A stretch of 64,000 nucleotides of DNA from Antilocapra americana (Eukaryota > Chordata > Mammalia > Artiodactyla > Antilocapridae): positions 5,638,828 to 5,702,827 of the forward strand of contig ML664174.1 in NCBI GenBank assembly GCA_007570785.1, read 5' to 3'. The notes under the pieces were generated by a model. It made no database searches and was not told the DNA's origin. It worked only from the letters and a program-made list of their open reading frames with translations. The translations under genes and the position numbers were made by a program. Shown one piece after another: positions 1-12,561 of the stretch (its first letter is position 1; the number at the start of each line of letters is the position of its first letter).

Positions 1-1670
1 GTATCTTCTCAGGCATTGGCCCATCTGGCTGTAGACTTACGTTTCTAAGGTTCTCAAGGCTTCGCTAACATTTTTATCTAGTGCTAGATACGTAAGAAGG
101 TGACTGAGAAACTCTTAAACATTTGGGAGGCCCATGTGAAATATTATCACTTATTGGCAACTTAGCAGTAGCTGCCCCTTGCCAGACGAGACCTAAGGGC
201 CAGGGGTATGGCTGCTGGGTGCCAGTGGGACAAGCGATCAAGAAGTGGAATCTTTGTCTGCGAAGATTCTGCCTGGTGCTGGCTCCTGACCACATTCCCC
301 AAGTTCCTGTCTGTGAGGCTCATCAGAAGAGCCAGCGTGTTTGGTGAAATTGAAGGGAAGTAGGATGAGTCGTAAATGAGAACCTATGCCTGCCTTCTCT
401 GTGCGGGTTCTCACTTCCCTGTTCGCTTCTCTGAACCGAGTATCCTGTGGTCCAGGTGACCCTCTCCTCTACAGTTCGTCTTTAGGAGGGGGCCTCCCGG
501 CAGCAGGGGAGACCGCTTACTGATCTGGACTGGCCCTTGTTGACCTCTTGGCTGGGGTGCTAGTGCTGGGCTGAGGGTGGCCAACATCTCCAACCCACAA
601 TGAGACATCTGTGACCCGAGCAGTTACGCGTCCACTCTGAATACTGGGGTAGGAAGAAGAAGGTCTATCCATGGAATGACTTAACCTCAATTAGGGATGG
701 AGGCTTCCAATCTCCAACTCCAAGAACTGACTAACACTTTCTTATGCGAAGTGTTGCTTCAGCTATGTCTGACTCTGTTCAGTTTCCTAGGTGGCTCCAG
801 ATGCCAAAATGGGTGAATACGGTGGGAGCGCTTGGTACTGTGCCCACAGTAGGACTCACCTGGATGGTTGTGTTATTTTTGGTATGGAGGAGGTGGTGCA
901 CAGAAGCTTCCTTTTTCCTGCAACTTTGGTCTTGCTTTTGAGTTGGGTAGGACTTGGGCAGGACCATAGCTGCCCCTCTTATGGGAAGAAGAGGTGATGC
1001 TGAAATGATGGCTTCTTAGAGCTACCCATCTGTGGAACTGTCAGGCCCTTGAGGAGGCTTGATGTTCCTAGTGCTGTTTGTCCTATGGTCAGCTCATCTG
1101 ACACGGTTGGGGAGAGTTTTCCAATGTTTGGGGCTGTGGATGATCAGATCTCTGGAACCATGAGATCCGCCACAGAGAATCTTGGTGTTGGGACATTTCC
1201 TTGGGGGGCCCTGGAGGGGGACGCCACCAGAATATCTCAGCTGCTGTTCTATTTGTTTGGGTAAAGAGCTCCTTGCTGGGGCCTTGTAAGGCTCTAGCTT
1301 GTGGCCACGTGGAGAGGCTGGGATTGATTTATTCTGTCTGGTTGGTTAGACACTCTACCCTCTGCTTGTCCCCACCCAGAAAGCCACAGTGAACTGTCAA
1401 GGCTGGTCCAGTTCCAATTCATGGTAATTGGGAGGGGGAGAGGGACTCCTGAGAAGACTCTGGCTTGTGCTTTGCTCTGTGAAGAGAGAGGATCTACGCT
1501 GTGAGGAGTGGAGGCAGGTAGCAATTATGGGCCTCCTACTTAGACCTTATTAAATGATCATCTACTGCTCCAGCTGGCCATGACTTCCCTGTAGAATTCT
1601 GGTTCCTGCAGGCACGTCCACCCTCTGTCATCCGCGTGGAGAGTTTTCACGCCAAGGCTGTATTCCCTAA

Positions 1671-1797
1671 AGGGTGGTCCGTGGACCACCTAGCATTCAT
1701 GTAAAAATTGTAGCTTCCTGGGCCTTGCCTAGACCTGCTGAACCAAATACTCTGGGCTCAGAGCCGCCGAATCTGCATTTCTAGCAAACTCCTGCCT
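1671..1797 (-). repeat. MER5A-like hAT MITE fragment
   Basis: It has the block GTGGTCC.TGGACCA, a CCTAGACCTGCTGAA segment and AATCTGCATTTCTA in the order of the reverse-complement MER5A consensus. It is old and diverged. Confidence 0.6.
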
Positions 1798-3059
1798 TTA
1801 GTTTTAGATAACACTAGAGACCTCTGTGAAGGATGACTTGGGAATGTTGTTGCTTCAGGCTGAACGATAGGTGTTCAGCTAAACAAGTTCAACTCCTTCA
1901 CGTCCCCTGGGACATCTTGGTGATGCTTTGTCTCCTCATAGATTGCAAATTCACTAGTTGCCCCCACCCCCCAGATGTGAGTCAGGCATCTCTTCTGGAC
2001 CCCAAACCCAGAGAGAAAGTCTTTATAGAGGAAAGGAAAGAAAATCTCCTCTTTTTCCTCTTGTGATGATTTTTGGCTTTGGAGCAGGTGGGCTGGCGGG
2101 CTATCTGCAAGGCTGTGTGAAAGCACTGTTGCAGTGATCAGGGTGGGTGGAAGCCACTTTTCTCATCCTGGGCTTGCGGAGGGGGTGTCTGTACCAGACA
2201 GGCGGCCCACCCTGTCCTGGCCACTAAGCACAAACATCTGTGTCCTGCAGTGACCTGCCAGCCCTGTTGTTTGGTTTCCTGTGGAGGGAGGGCTTTTCAG
2301 CATTGTGTATCCTGCTTTGCCTGCCTCCCCTCCCTGTCCACCTTAGTGACCTCTGGTCCTCTTACTCTCAGTTGAGCCAAATTCTGACTGTGGGCTGTTG
2401 TCTGGGTTCTAGCTTTCCTCCAGACAGCGTGACAGGAGGGGTTTGGGTTGGCCCTAGACTGTGTAAACGCCTCCTCACTGTTATGGCCCTGGATCATTTC
2501 AGCCTGGGGGTCTGCCAGCAGCAGTGTGTTTGCTGGCCCATACTCAAACTGTCCTCTCGAGATAGGGGCCCAGGCAGCAGGAAGCTCAAAGGCCTGTAGG
2601 ACTCAGCTTAACAGGCAATTCCCTAATGACTCCACACCCTTAGGGGTCAGCTTGGAGGCTCTAGATCAAGAAACCCTCTGGCAGCCTTCAGCCTAGCAAA
2701 GTTTTGCATGGGAGATGTGGTGCTGTGGGGGTCACAGTGTAGAAGGGGATCAGGGGCCTCAGAAATGGGGGGCATTCTGGTAGGGAAAGCTTTAGGGGAG
2801 CCACAAGGTCTACTGATGTCAGAGTGGACTGGGGTTACAAGAAGGACGGGTATAAAGGAGGTGGGGCTTAGAGGTAAGATTTAAGAAAAAGGATGTCCAG
2901 AACACTGAACCTGGAGGCCCAGAGAAGATGAACTCTTCCAGTCAGAACTTAACTTTAAAAAGGTAAGAAGAGACCAGTCAGGGCAAGATTCTAGTTGAAT
3001 GCGTGCTTGTGGTCTTTTCTGAAGGCCTTGAAGATTGGTGCAGCCTGTGGGTTAGTATC

Positions 3060-3480
3060 TGGGGCTTGTTTATGTAGCAGAACTATGGAGATGTTCTTAC
3101 CCTTGGGCCGGGTATTCCACCCCCAGGATTGTGTCCTGAGGAAAGTGTTCAACTAAAACAAAGAAAGGCTTCAGAATATTCTCCGTGCTGTCCATAGGAG
3201 CAGAAGGGAAAGCTCCTGTGTCTCACTCACGTCCGGGGAGGAATTTAACAAACCGTCCTGACACATGATCATGGTGGAACATTTTTTCAGCCTGTAAGTG
3301 ACATTTAGGATGATCACATAGGAATAAAATGTTCAACCGAATGTTGAAAGCAGGAGACCTTTATCTAGTATGTACGTTGTAATCGGTTGTAACTGTAAAA
3401 ATCTGTGTAAACAGGAAGATAGCATACAAAAGTGAAAATGACTGTGTTGGAGTTGTAGGATTAATACTTAAAAAAAATAG
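3060..3480 (+). repeat. Old L1M-type LINE fragment
   Basis: It shows degenerate L1 3' order: a TTCCACCCCCAGGATT-like block, GTGGAACATTTTTTCAGCC, AAAGCAGGAGACC and a TATGTA/TGTAAAAA stretch. The family assignment is approximate. A run of about 16 T follows at 3488-3503. Confidence 0.5.
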
Positions 3481-3866
3481 TACTCAATTTTTTTTTTTTT
3501 TTTGCGAGTCAGAGAATTGCTGTCTGCAGCAACATCCCTCTCCAAATGTTTTTCGGCCATCACCTGCCCTTTTTCTTGAGGAATGGCAGCTCAGTGAGAT
3601 TTAACTGTCTGTTCTGAGCACTTTGCTGTGTGCTGTGGACTCTCGGGTCCCATGAAGCACACAGAGTGGGTAAGACACGGCCCCCTGAGCTTGAGAACAG
3701 GGCATGTGTCCGTCTGCTGTGGAGACTAGATGTGCTGAGCAAGCTGATTAGTGCTGGTTGCTGGGGCGTGGCCCTAGCACGGCCAGGGGCCATGGGGAGG
3801 GGAGGAGGCAGGTAGGTGGACAGTCTGGGCCTTCAGCCAGAATTGGAAAGATATATAGGGCCAGAG

Positions 3867-4005
3867 GATGAGACGGTTGGATGGCATCACTGATTCAATC
3901 GATGTGAACTTGCAAACTCTGGGAGATGGTGAAGGACAGGGAAGCCTGGCTTGCTGCAGTCAATGGGGGTCACAAAAAGTTGGACATGACCGAGCAACTG
4001 AGAAA
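3867..4005 (+). repeat. Bov-A2 / BovB 3'-end SINE fragment
   Basis: It contains GGTTGGATGGCATCACTGA, ATGGTGAAGGACAGGGAAGC and a CACAAAAAGTTGGACATGAC end, the ruminant Bov-A/BovB tail. Confidence 0.85.
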
Positions 4006-5111
4006 CACCAACAAATAGGACCAGGAGACCTTTCAGGACCTGGGAGACACCTGCCTGGGGTCTGGGATGGGAAGCCCACAAAGCCCAGCAAGAGTCCAGT
4101 TCTAAGATGAGTTTTATCTGAGTCATCACTGCTTTGAATGAGATCAGTTAAATAAATGCCTGTGATTTACTCCATTTTCTCAAGACTGGAAACTGAAGTC
4201 CAGGAAATGAACTCTTCCAGGAATCTCTGGCGTGTCCCCCTGGGACCAGGCTGCTCCTCAGGCCTGCTCCCTGTGGGATGGCTGTGCTGCTGGTCTGTCA
4301 GCCCCACCCGTGGCCTCCCTGGGGGCAAATCCCCTTTTCACGATCCATGCCTGTGAGGCTGCTCTTTGGTCCCTGTTGGGCCACTGGAGGGGGGTGAGGG
4401 TGTCAGCGTTCCTTCCCCAGTGATCTCTCCTTTTAAATCTGTCCCTAGCCTACAGGGTTGCTGGGCACTCCTGGGAGGCCGCCCATCCACACTTTCCATT
4501 TGGGGACCTTGACATTTTGTTTAAGAGGGGATGTGATTGAGAGTGTGTGAGGGTGAGAACCGGAGGTGCTGGCTCTTTAAGGCTTGGCCTTCAAGTGAAA
4601 TTTGGCAGAAGGGACACTGAACGTTTAATTTTAGGGCCAGGAGGGGGTGGGGGAAAGTCCCTGCTGCATCTGGTTTGTGTTAAGTCCTTCCCTTCAGAAA
4701 AGGGCTGTGCTTATGGTTCAAATCCGGCAGAGATGGGGTGAGCGGGGCTCCACTTCCCCTGCTAGACAGTGGGCCACAGGGAATGCACAGAGCTTCCTCA
4801 TGGTCCTCTGACCGCATCCTAAGAGAAAAGGTTCCAACTCCGAGACAACTTGGACATCCAGTTTATCCCTGAGATTGAAGCAGGCGTTTGCCTCCAGCAG
4901 CTGGACTTTGCACGCCAAGCCGCAGAGCGCCCGGAGTTGGCCATCTGTCAGCTCAGCTTGTCTGGATCTGAGGGTCCCACATGGGTCAGACATGCTGCTG
5001 GTTCCTGCAGGCATCCCGGCCGTGATCCTGGATTTGAAGGCTTGTGTCCAGGAGGCCCAGGCTGTCAGAGCCAGAAGGTCCTGCACAGACCAGGTCCAAG
5101 ATCGGATCTGG

Positions 5112-5240
5112 TCTCATTCTTGACAGATGAGGAAACCGAGGCCCAGAGGGCCGAAGAAGCTTGTCCAAGGTCATACAGTGAATCAGTGGCAGACTCAGGA
5201 TTTGGACCAGACATTCCTGACTCTCAAGTTTGGTTTGGTA
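5112..5240 (-). repeat. MIR fragment
   Basis: It contains GACAGATGAGGAAACCGAGG, TTGTCCAAGGTCATACAG and GTGGCAGACTCAGGATT, the reverse-complement MIR core. Confidence 0.75.
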
Positions 5241-6384
5241 CTCTCTTTGGGGCACCATCGGGCTTCCCCTTCTGCCCGCTGTTTGTGTGACTCTTCAGGT
5301 TCGGCTTCCTCAAAGGGCTGGCCTTGGGGATAGGGGTTGTGATGGCAGGTCTTGAAACTTGGTTGCAACATTCACGAGGCTGTGAGCACCTCCAAGGCTG
5401 GCTGACTCACTGCTATTTTCCAGCACTGCCTCGGTCCCTGGCACAGGGTAAGAGCTCAGACAAAATGAAATGAATGAATAAGTGGGTGGCTTGGCCTGAG
5501 GGTGGAGGTGCTGGTGTTCTAGTTAGAAGTATTGTGTTTCTGTCTGAGCATCTGCTCTGAAGCTGCCCTGTTCCAAGGCTGGGTCTTGTCTTCCCCAGCC
5601 TTTTCTTGGTTCTGGCCCATCACCTACCTTCCAGGGAAGTCTAGGGTTTCAGAGCTAAAAGGAGCCTTCGATAGCAAAGGGTCCATCCCCTTCGAGTTAC
5701 AGATAAGGAAACTGAGGCAAGGCCAGTTGTCTGGGGCCTGCAGGTCCCGGATGGATCAGCAGTGACTAGTCAGTGGGAACACAGGACTGAAGGCAGGGCC
5801 TGGTGTGTTCATGGAGGGAGCTGGGAGTTCTCTGTGCCTCCCTCATCCTGTGTCTTTCTCAGTTGGGCCGATGAGCCATTTCCTCTGCCTCCCTCTTCAG
5901 TCTAGCTTCCTCCTCACTGTGGAGGAGGATGGCAGGGTGGTTTCACCAGTGCCGTCTGGGAAGAGACTGGGGCATGCAGGGAAGGGCCAAGTCATTCCCT
6001 TGTGCCATCCTAGAAGGGAAAAAAGGGTGCTCGGGCTCATTTCCTCCCGGGGAAATATAATTGGAGTCATCCTAGAGTTGGAGCCCTGGGAGGGGCCCTC
6101 CAGCCCATCCATCACCTCTGGCTTGGGAGGATATTTCCCTCCTGCTGGTTTCATGGGGGCAGAGGAGGGCCAGGGGATACATGCAGTACAGCTGGCCAGC
6201 ACCCGAAGCCCACCTTACTGCTTTTGGAGGGGTATTTCTCATGGTCCACTGCAGGCCAGGCTGGTGGTGGTAGCCAGAGGAGGAGTCAGGTGACATCTTT
6301 GTGCCATTCTAAGAACCGGGAGTTCTTCAATCCCATCGTGGGTTGCAATTTGAAATCTGTTTGCCTTAAAAATCTAAATGTCTT

Positions 6385-7015
6385 TTTTGGTTTTATTATG
6401 AAAGTATGGCATACTCATGGTAAAAATAAAACAACAAGCAATTCCCCACAGGTAACATGGGGAACAATATTTCATATTTAATTTATGCATATGTATTTAC
6501 TTCATTGTGGTAAATATACATAAATTTCCCATTTTGACCATTTTTGAAGTGGGCGTTTCAATGGTGACAGGCCCATTCACATGGTGCTGCCATCACCACC
6601 ATCTCGTAACCCTGAAACTCTGCACCCGTGGGACAGCAGCTCTCCTTCAGTCCCCCTGCAGCCCCTGGCCACCGCCCTCCGTTCCTCTCTGTGAACTTGA
6701 CTGCTTTAGGAACCTCATTAAAGTGGAAGCCAGCAGTATTTGTCCTTTCATGTCCTTAATGTTCGTCCCCACCGTGGTGTATCAGCATCTCCTTCCTCTT
6801 TAAGGCTGACTAATATTCCATTGCATGTGCATGCCCCATTTTGTTTACCTGTGCGTTTGTTGATGGATCACTTCCACCTTTTGACTCTTGTGAATAATGC
6901 TATAGGAACGTGGGTGTGCAAATACCTATTCAAGTCCTTGCTTTCAGTTCTTTTCTGTCTATACCCAGAAATGGGATTGCAATATTTTATGTGTTGACTA
7001 TTTACTGTTTGCAAC
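6385..7015 (-). repeat. L1M 3' end (antisense)
   Basis: It runs from CATTTTGACCATTTTTGAAG through GACTAATATTCCATTGCATG and GTGAATAATGCTATAGGAAC to ATACCCAGAAATGGGATTGC, the reverse complement of an old mammalian L1 3' UTR. A 280-codon open frame begins in it but is chance. Confidence 0.8.
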
Positions 7016-7924
7016 TCTCAGGCACTTTGAGCCCCCATGGCAGGGGTGTTAGGTCAGCACAGCGCCCTGGGCCCTCCCCCACGTCCCTTTTCTCTTCCCC
7101 CAGGGCCGGGTCCCTGGCTGGCTGGGCCTGCCGTGGTAGCTGTCAGCCGAGGTGGGCGGGCTGGCCAGCTGGGTCTCCTTGGTGTTCCTCGTCCAAGGCT
7201 GGCCGCAGCACAGCTCTGGGGAGACCTGGAGCTGCAGAGCTAGTGCGAAGCTCCGGATCTCCTGATGGAGGAGGGCCTTTGGCGGCCAGATCCCCATCCC
7301 TCTTTTCTGTAAATCTGGTGAAGTGGGGTGCAGTATGCTGGGCACCCTGCGGTGGAACAGGCACCCTAGAGCCAAGTGGCCCCATTTTCCCCACTGGCTT
7401 TTTTACCCACCCTGTTCTTCCTGCCCCAGGCTGTTTCTCTCCTAGAAGGTTACTGTGTGATCCCTTGTCTTCGAGGGAGTTCCAGAGACTAATGGCACAT
7501 TTCCTAAATTCCTGTGGAGAAAAGGTCTATTTCTTGCTAACAGAGCGAGCTCTCCCCTCCAGCTTCCTGCTCTACTTGTGGTCCACCACTGTCTCGAGTC
7601 GGGCCCCCAAACATGCTCACCCTGCAGGGCAAACTGGTTTCTGCCTGCTGTCTGGAGTGGACCTCTACCACGTGCTGTATACTGGCCCCTGGTCAGAATC
7701 TGTGTTATCATTTCCCAATGTTGAGTCCATGTGTCACTGGTGGGGTGTGTAGTTACCTATGGCTTGGCTGTGGCTCCCTGGGAGCTGGGCTCTCTCTCTT
7801 GTTGTTGCAGTCACTGGTCTAGGACCCTGTACTTAGAGATGCTCAGTGAGAGAAAAGAGAAAGTAAAAAGAGTTTGGGATCGGGTTGGGAAATGTCTGAT
7901 TTGGGGTTTGGGGCCTGCTTTTTG

Positions 7925-8072
7925 CCAGCTGGGTTAATTAATCTTCCAGAGCCTCAGTTTTTCTGTCTCTAAAACGGGGATCAAAATCTCCCTCTTAAAA
8001 CTTGTTGTGAAGAGTGAATGTGATGATCAGGACAAAGTGCTTAGTGAGTGTCACTAAATGTCAGCCATGTCA
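7925..8072 (+). repeat. MIR
   Basis: It contains GAGCCTCAGTTTTTCTGTCT, AAACGGGGATCAAAAT and GTGAATGTGATGATCAGGAC in MIR order. Confidence 0.75.
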
Positions 8073-8542
8073 TTATTGTGCCCTCGAAGTGGGAGAAAAG
8101 TCACCCGCTGCCAGGTCTGGGTGAAGAGTCTGGGAGAAGGCGAGGTTTTAGGATGGCCATGGTGCTTTCACCCTGCTTCTCAGTTGTCTGGTCCCTGGAG
8201 AGGCTGGGAGAGGAGCTAGAAGCTATGTTATGCCGTCTGGCTGGGTGGTGGCAGTTTCCTCTGCAGGAGGAAATTACTTCCTCTCCAGGGAGTCCGGAGA
8301 TGTATGAAACTCTCCATGTGGCCGGTTGCTGCTTGCTGAGCAGTGATTGTATGTTGTGGGGAAGGAGGAGTCCAGGGTACCTTGGGCTTCATTCCAGATG
8401 AGATATGTCTTCTGATCTTGGCACCCTTCCCTGTTAGACCTTCTGGGAGCCCTTCTCTCCAGCTCCAGGAGGTCTGGCTCAGAACTGCCCCTACTCTGGG
8501 CTCACTGCCCCCTGCCCCGACTGTTTCTTATGTGGGTCCTAC

Positions 8543-8768
8543 CTACCTTTGTGGACTTCCGAGGTGGTGCTTCTGGTAAAGAACCCACCTGCCAATGCAG
8601 GCGATGTAAGAGATGCAGGTTGGACCCCTGGGTCGGGAAGATCCCCTGGAGGAGGGCATGGCAATCCACTTCAGTATTCTTACTTGGAGAATCCCGTGGA
8701 CACAGGAGCCTGGCAGGCTCTGTTCCATGGGGCCACAAAGAGTCAGACATGACTGAATCTACCTTTGT
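8543..8768 (+). repeat. Bov-tA SINE with 10-bp target-site duplication
   Basis: The body at 8553-8758 has a tRNA-like head (GTAAAGAACCCACCTGCCAA), a middle GGGAAGATCCCCTGGAGGAG and the tail AAAGAGTCAGACATGACTGA. CTACCTTTGT occurs at 8543-8552 and again at 8759-8768. Confidence 0.92.
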
Positions 8769-9079
8769 AGATTGTAGGCTCCAGGATCCTGTCTCCCTCA
8801 CATGTAGGCAGAAGAGGCAGCAGCCTCTGTCTCCATGCAGTAGAGTGTACTTTTCTCCTGCAGGATAGGATGCTGGGGACCACCTGTTCACAGGTCATGT
8901 CCAGGCTCTGGGGAGGGAACAGGAGAGCGAGTCCAGCTGGGGGCTGCTGGCTCCTTTCTGCCCTTCCCTGCAGGAGAGTCCATCCTGCAGACATTTCCAG
9001 GTACTGAGAACAGTCTTTGGAGCTGCCAGTTCTGGGCTGGAGGGGAGCTCTGCTGTCTTACTAGCCATGTTCTCCAGCA

Positions 9080-9200
9080 GGTCCTCCTTCTGAGCCTCGG
9101 TTTCCTCATCTGTAGAAAGAAGGCTATTTCTCTTGCAGGATCACTGCCAGGACTAAATGAGATGATGGTGTCCTGCACCTAGAAGGCTCCCTAAGCAGGG
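9080..9200 (+). repeat. MIR
   Basis: It contains GAGCCTCGGTTTCCTCATCT, then GACTAAATGAGATGATGG and CACCTAGAAGGCTCC. Confidence 0.7.
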
Positions 9201-9993
9201 GTTGTTGTTTTGTAAGTCTGCCGGGAGCCAAGGAGCACTTTCACAAACTCTTCTTTCCCTTCTCTGCCCGGAAGGCAAGGTGATAAAGACTTCCGGTATG
9301 TTTTCAGAGCCCAGAGTTACCCCAACATGTCTGATTCTAGGGTTTACCTGGAGTACTTGTTTCTTGTTAAAATACCAATTCTTACCCCAGAATTCCCGAA
9401 CTGGAATGGCAGTTGTCGGGGTGGGGTCTGTATTTTCATCATATTGTATGATTCGGCCAGGTTGGGAAACCTCACCTCCCTCAGGTTGCTTTCCCAGTGG
9501 CTGTATCACTTGTTCTTCACAAGAGCCCTCTGGGGCAGGTCTGAGGCAGTATGGCCCCGTGTAAGGTGGGGGGGTACAGGTGAGACGGTGGAGTGGAAGA
9601 GTCAGAGGTGGTGCTGGTCTGAACAGACGGCTGGTTCCCTGGTGGTGGAACCAGAATTAGAACTCAGATCTCCCGGTGCTGTGTCCATTGTGCCTGCAAA
9701 CATTCTAGTAAAGCATGGAAAAGGTGGGGGATGGAGAAAAATGGGGTGACTGGAAGGAGGTGAGTAACAAGGCTGCAGTGGTGGCAGAGGGAGACCCGTG
9801 CCGCCCTTCTGCCGCCCTTGAGGGGAGCCTGCAGAGACCAGGACAGGGAACAGGTGGTGGGCACACGAGGACACTTCCCCAGGTGTGCGTTCTGAAAACC
9901 AGGGCCCAGGTGAGCTTGACGAGCAAGGGCTTTGTCCCAGGGTCGCTGGGAGTCAGCAGGTGTGAGTTTAGGCTGTGGGCAGGGCCCACATAA

Positions 9994-9994
<1 letters not shown>

Positions 9995-10063
<69 letters not shown>
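9995..10063. repeat. (AC)n microsatellite, about 34 units
   Basis: An uninterrupted AC/GT dinucleotide tract directly upstream of an antisense Bov-tA. It is part of the first copy of the local duplication; the second copy has only a short interrupted CA stretch there. Confidence 0.97.
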
Positions 10064-10065
<2 letters not shown>

Positions 10066-10071
10066 TGCAGG

Positions 10072-10275
10072 TGTTTAGACGTTTAGTCGTGTCTGACTCA
10101 TGTGACCCCATGGACTGTAGCCCGCCAGGCTCCCCTGTCCATGGCATTTTCTAGGCCAGAATACTGGAGTGGGTTGCCATTTCCTTCTCCAGGAGATCTT
10201 CTGGGCCCAGGGATCAAACCTGTGCCTCCTGCATTGTAGTCAGATTCTTTATAGCTGAGCCACCAGAGAGGTCCC
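10072..10275 (-). repeat. Bov-tA SINE (first duplication copy)
   Basis: Reverse orientation: CGTGTCTGACTC, CCCATGGACTGTAGCCCGCC, AATACTGGAGTGGGTTGCCA, TCCTGCATTGTAGTCAGATT and GCTGAGCCACCAG. Confidence 0.92.
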
Positions 10276-11094
10276 TGGACTCAAGGGGCCGATTTTATCC
10301 TCATATCTTTCCTAAATTTTTCTGTATGCACTGAAGTTCAGTTTGCAAATATGTATTTATTTATATGAGTCTTTGATTAATGTTTATCATCCTTCTTAGA
10401 CTAAAGTCTCCTTGATTTAGGAGCTCTGTCTTTGCTTGGCCTAAAGTGGGACCTTCCCAGGGCCATTGGCAGAGTCCTGGGCAGGTAGGTCTACTTCTCT
10501 CTCCCTTCCCCCTTTTATGATTAGGTCTGGAAAGCCTTCTAGAAGCACAGGCAGGGCTAGCTCCCCTGCTCAGATGGAGAAGTCAGAGTGTGGGGGAGAG
10601 AGGAAAGGACTTGGCCAAGGTCAGCTGGCCATGCCAGGGTCAGGGGCCCACGGCCTCCCTTCTTCCTTATTCCCGAGGTTGGCCTGGTGTCCATTAAAGG
10701 GAAACTGATTTAGGTCCTCTGTGTACCATGCCCCCTTCCAGGTTCCCCCAAGAGGTTCCCAATGATGATTTCAGGTTGATTTTTCTCCCTGTGTTGGTGG
10801 AGAGGTTTGGGTCGGGGGACAGTGGGAGCCATTGGAATTGCTCTTTTAAGGTGTTCCCGGGTGAGATGGGCCTCCTTGACCGCACAGCAGGGTTACCCCT
10901 ACCTGGGCGGTGGGGGAGGGGGCTTCAGGAGCTACCTCTGCCTGGACCCACCCCCAGGGGCGATCTGATTGGGCTGCAGTGAGGTGGGCTGTGGGCAGTG
11001 AGAGAGGAGCAGCCCTGTGCAGGCTGGTGCATACGACCTGCTGCTGGCCCGTGGGAGGAGCAGGAGGGAGGAGGGCCACACTGAGCGAGCGTGG

Positions 11095-11238
11095 GTTAGA
11101 AGCATGAGCTCTGCACGCCCCCGACTGGCTGTTTGATGTGACCTTGTGAGCATCTCTGTCTTAGTTTTCTCCTCTGTAGAATGGGATGAATGACAGCACC
11201 AGCCTCACAGGGTGGCAGTACTGAGGGCTGACTGTCTC
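11095..11238 (+). repeat. MIR
   Basis: It contains TGAGCTCTGCACGC, TTAGTTTTCTCCTCTGTAGA, ATGGGATGAATGACAG and GCCTCACAGGGTGG. Confidence 0.75.
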
Positions 11239-12133
11239 GGTACTGACGGAGCGCTTGGGGCAGTGGCTTCAGTGGGCAGCCTGCTCTCTGAAGTCCTTCT
11301 GTGCTGACTTCAGGTTAGACTGTCAGGCTGCGGACAGTGGGCCTTCTTCTGTAACCGTGGTGAGTGCTGTGGATGTCTGGCACTTTCTCCCATTCCTCCT
11401 TCCTCTGTTGGCTTGGATCCAAAACTTCGGTGTGACCTCTGAGTCCCCCTTCCCTCCCTCGCTCTCTCCCTGAGTATCTCGCATACCCACCCACTTCTCC
11501 GTCTCTGCCACCACCACCCTGGTCTCAGCCACCTTTGCCTCTTGCCTGGACCTCTCCTGCCATGGTCTCCTGACTGGTCTCTCCTGCCATTCCGGTCCAC
11601 CTCTGATCTGTTCTTCACTCTGTGATTAGGCATCTCTTTCTAAGATGCAAGTGTAAGGATGTAGAAACTAGCCCCTGATTTCTGCACCCACCTTACCCTA
11701 CCCTTCAACCCTCAGCTGAAATCAAATGAAACTTCTCCCTTGTTCTCAGGAGACACCATCCAGCATCCTGGGGAGCTCCATGCTCTTGTGGTCTGCTGGC
11801 TCCTGGCTCCCTGCTCCTCTCTTCCTGCATCAGCCTCTGTGTCCATTTCCCAGTGGCTTTAGCAGCCTTTGTCCTGTTCCCTGGGGCCTCTGATGTTTTC
11901 TTTCCCCTGCATGGGCGACGCCATCTCCCTGGCCATCCCTGACCCCACGTGTGCGCTGGGTGCCATGCATCTCCTCTTGCACCTGTTGTCTGGATGTAAT
12001 TATTAACAGCCCCTCCCTTTGTTTTCAAGTGCTCTGGTTTTGCTGATAAACTTTATGGTCCCCCTCCACATTTATAGTCCCTTCATCTCATTAAAATTCC
12101 TGAGCTTTAAAAATTCACCTACTTCCTCGGAGC

Positions 12134-12561
12134 AGTGGTCACAGACACACAGATACACACACCCTGGACCAGGTTGTTGTTGTTGTTTAGTTGCTCAGTC
12201 ATGTCTGACTCTTGACCCCGTGGACTGTAGCCTACCAGGCTCCCCTGTCCATGGCATTTCCCAGGCCAGAATACTGGAGTGGGTTGCCATTTCCTCCTCC
12301 AGGAGATCTTCCCGACCCAGGGATTGAACCCGTGTCTCCTGCATTGCAGGTGGATTCTTTACTGCTGAGCCACTGGGGAACCCCTGGACTTAGGGGCTCA
12401 TTTTAGCCTCCTCTCTTCCATAGCTTTTTCTCTATGCATTGAAGCTCAATTTGCAAATATATACTCATTTATATGAATCTTTGATTAACATTTGTCATCC
12501 TTCTTAGACTGGAGTCTCCTTGATTTAGGGACTGTGTCTTTAGTTGGTCCATAGTGGGACC
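12134..12561 (+). repeat. Local direct repeat, copy 2
   Basis: Counterpart of 9978-10453: a short CA-rich stretch, the Bov-tA and the L2-like tail in the same order and orientation, 2.1 kb downstream. This copy keeps the complete L2 end beyond the point where similarity stops. Confidence 0.8.
12173..12383 (-). repeat. Bov-tA SINE (second duplication copy)
   Basis: Reverse orientation: GTTGTTGTTTAGTTGCTCAG, GGACTGTAGCCTACCAGGCT, AATACTGGAGTGGGTTGCCA, TCCTGCATTGCAGGTGGATT and GCTGAGCCACTGG. It shares the CATGGCATTT..AGGCCAGAA variant with the copy at 10072. Confidence 0.93.

Larger units (their letters stand above)
9978..10453 (+). repeat. Local direct repeat, copy 1
   Basis: The CA tract, the antisense Bov-tA and about 178 bp of following sequence (10276-10453) recur in the same order at 12134-12561. 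The non-SINE part shares CCTTCTTAGACT, GTCTCCTTGATTTAGG and TTTGCAAATAT with the second copy; roughly four in five bases match by eye. Similarity ends after AGTGGGACC in both copies. Confidence 0.8.

Noticed and set aside
6910..7752. Open frame of 280 codons on the + strand
   Set aside because: It begins inside an antisense L1M 3' end and runs into GC-rich intron. There is no domain, no conserved motif and no splice context; it is a chance frame.
9664..10062. Cys-Val repeat proteins on the - strand
   Set aside because: They are translations of the (AC)n microsatellite.
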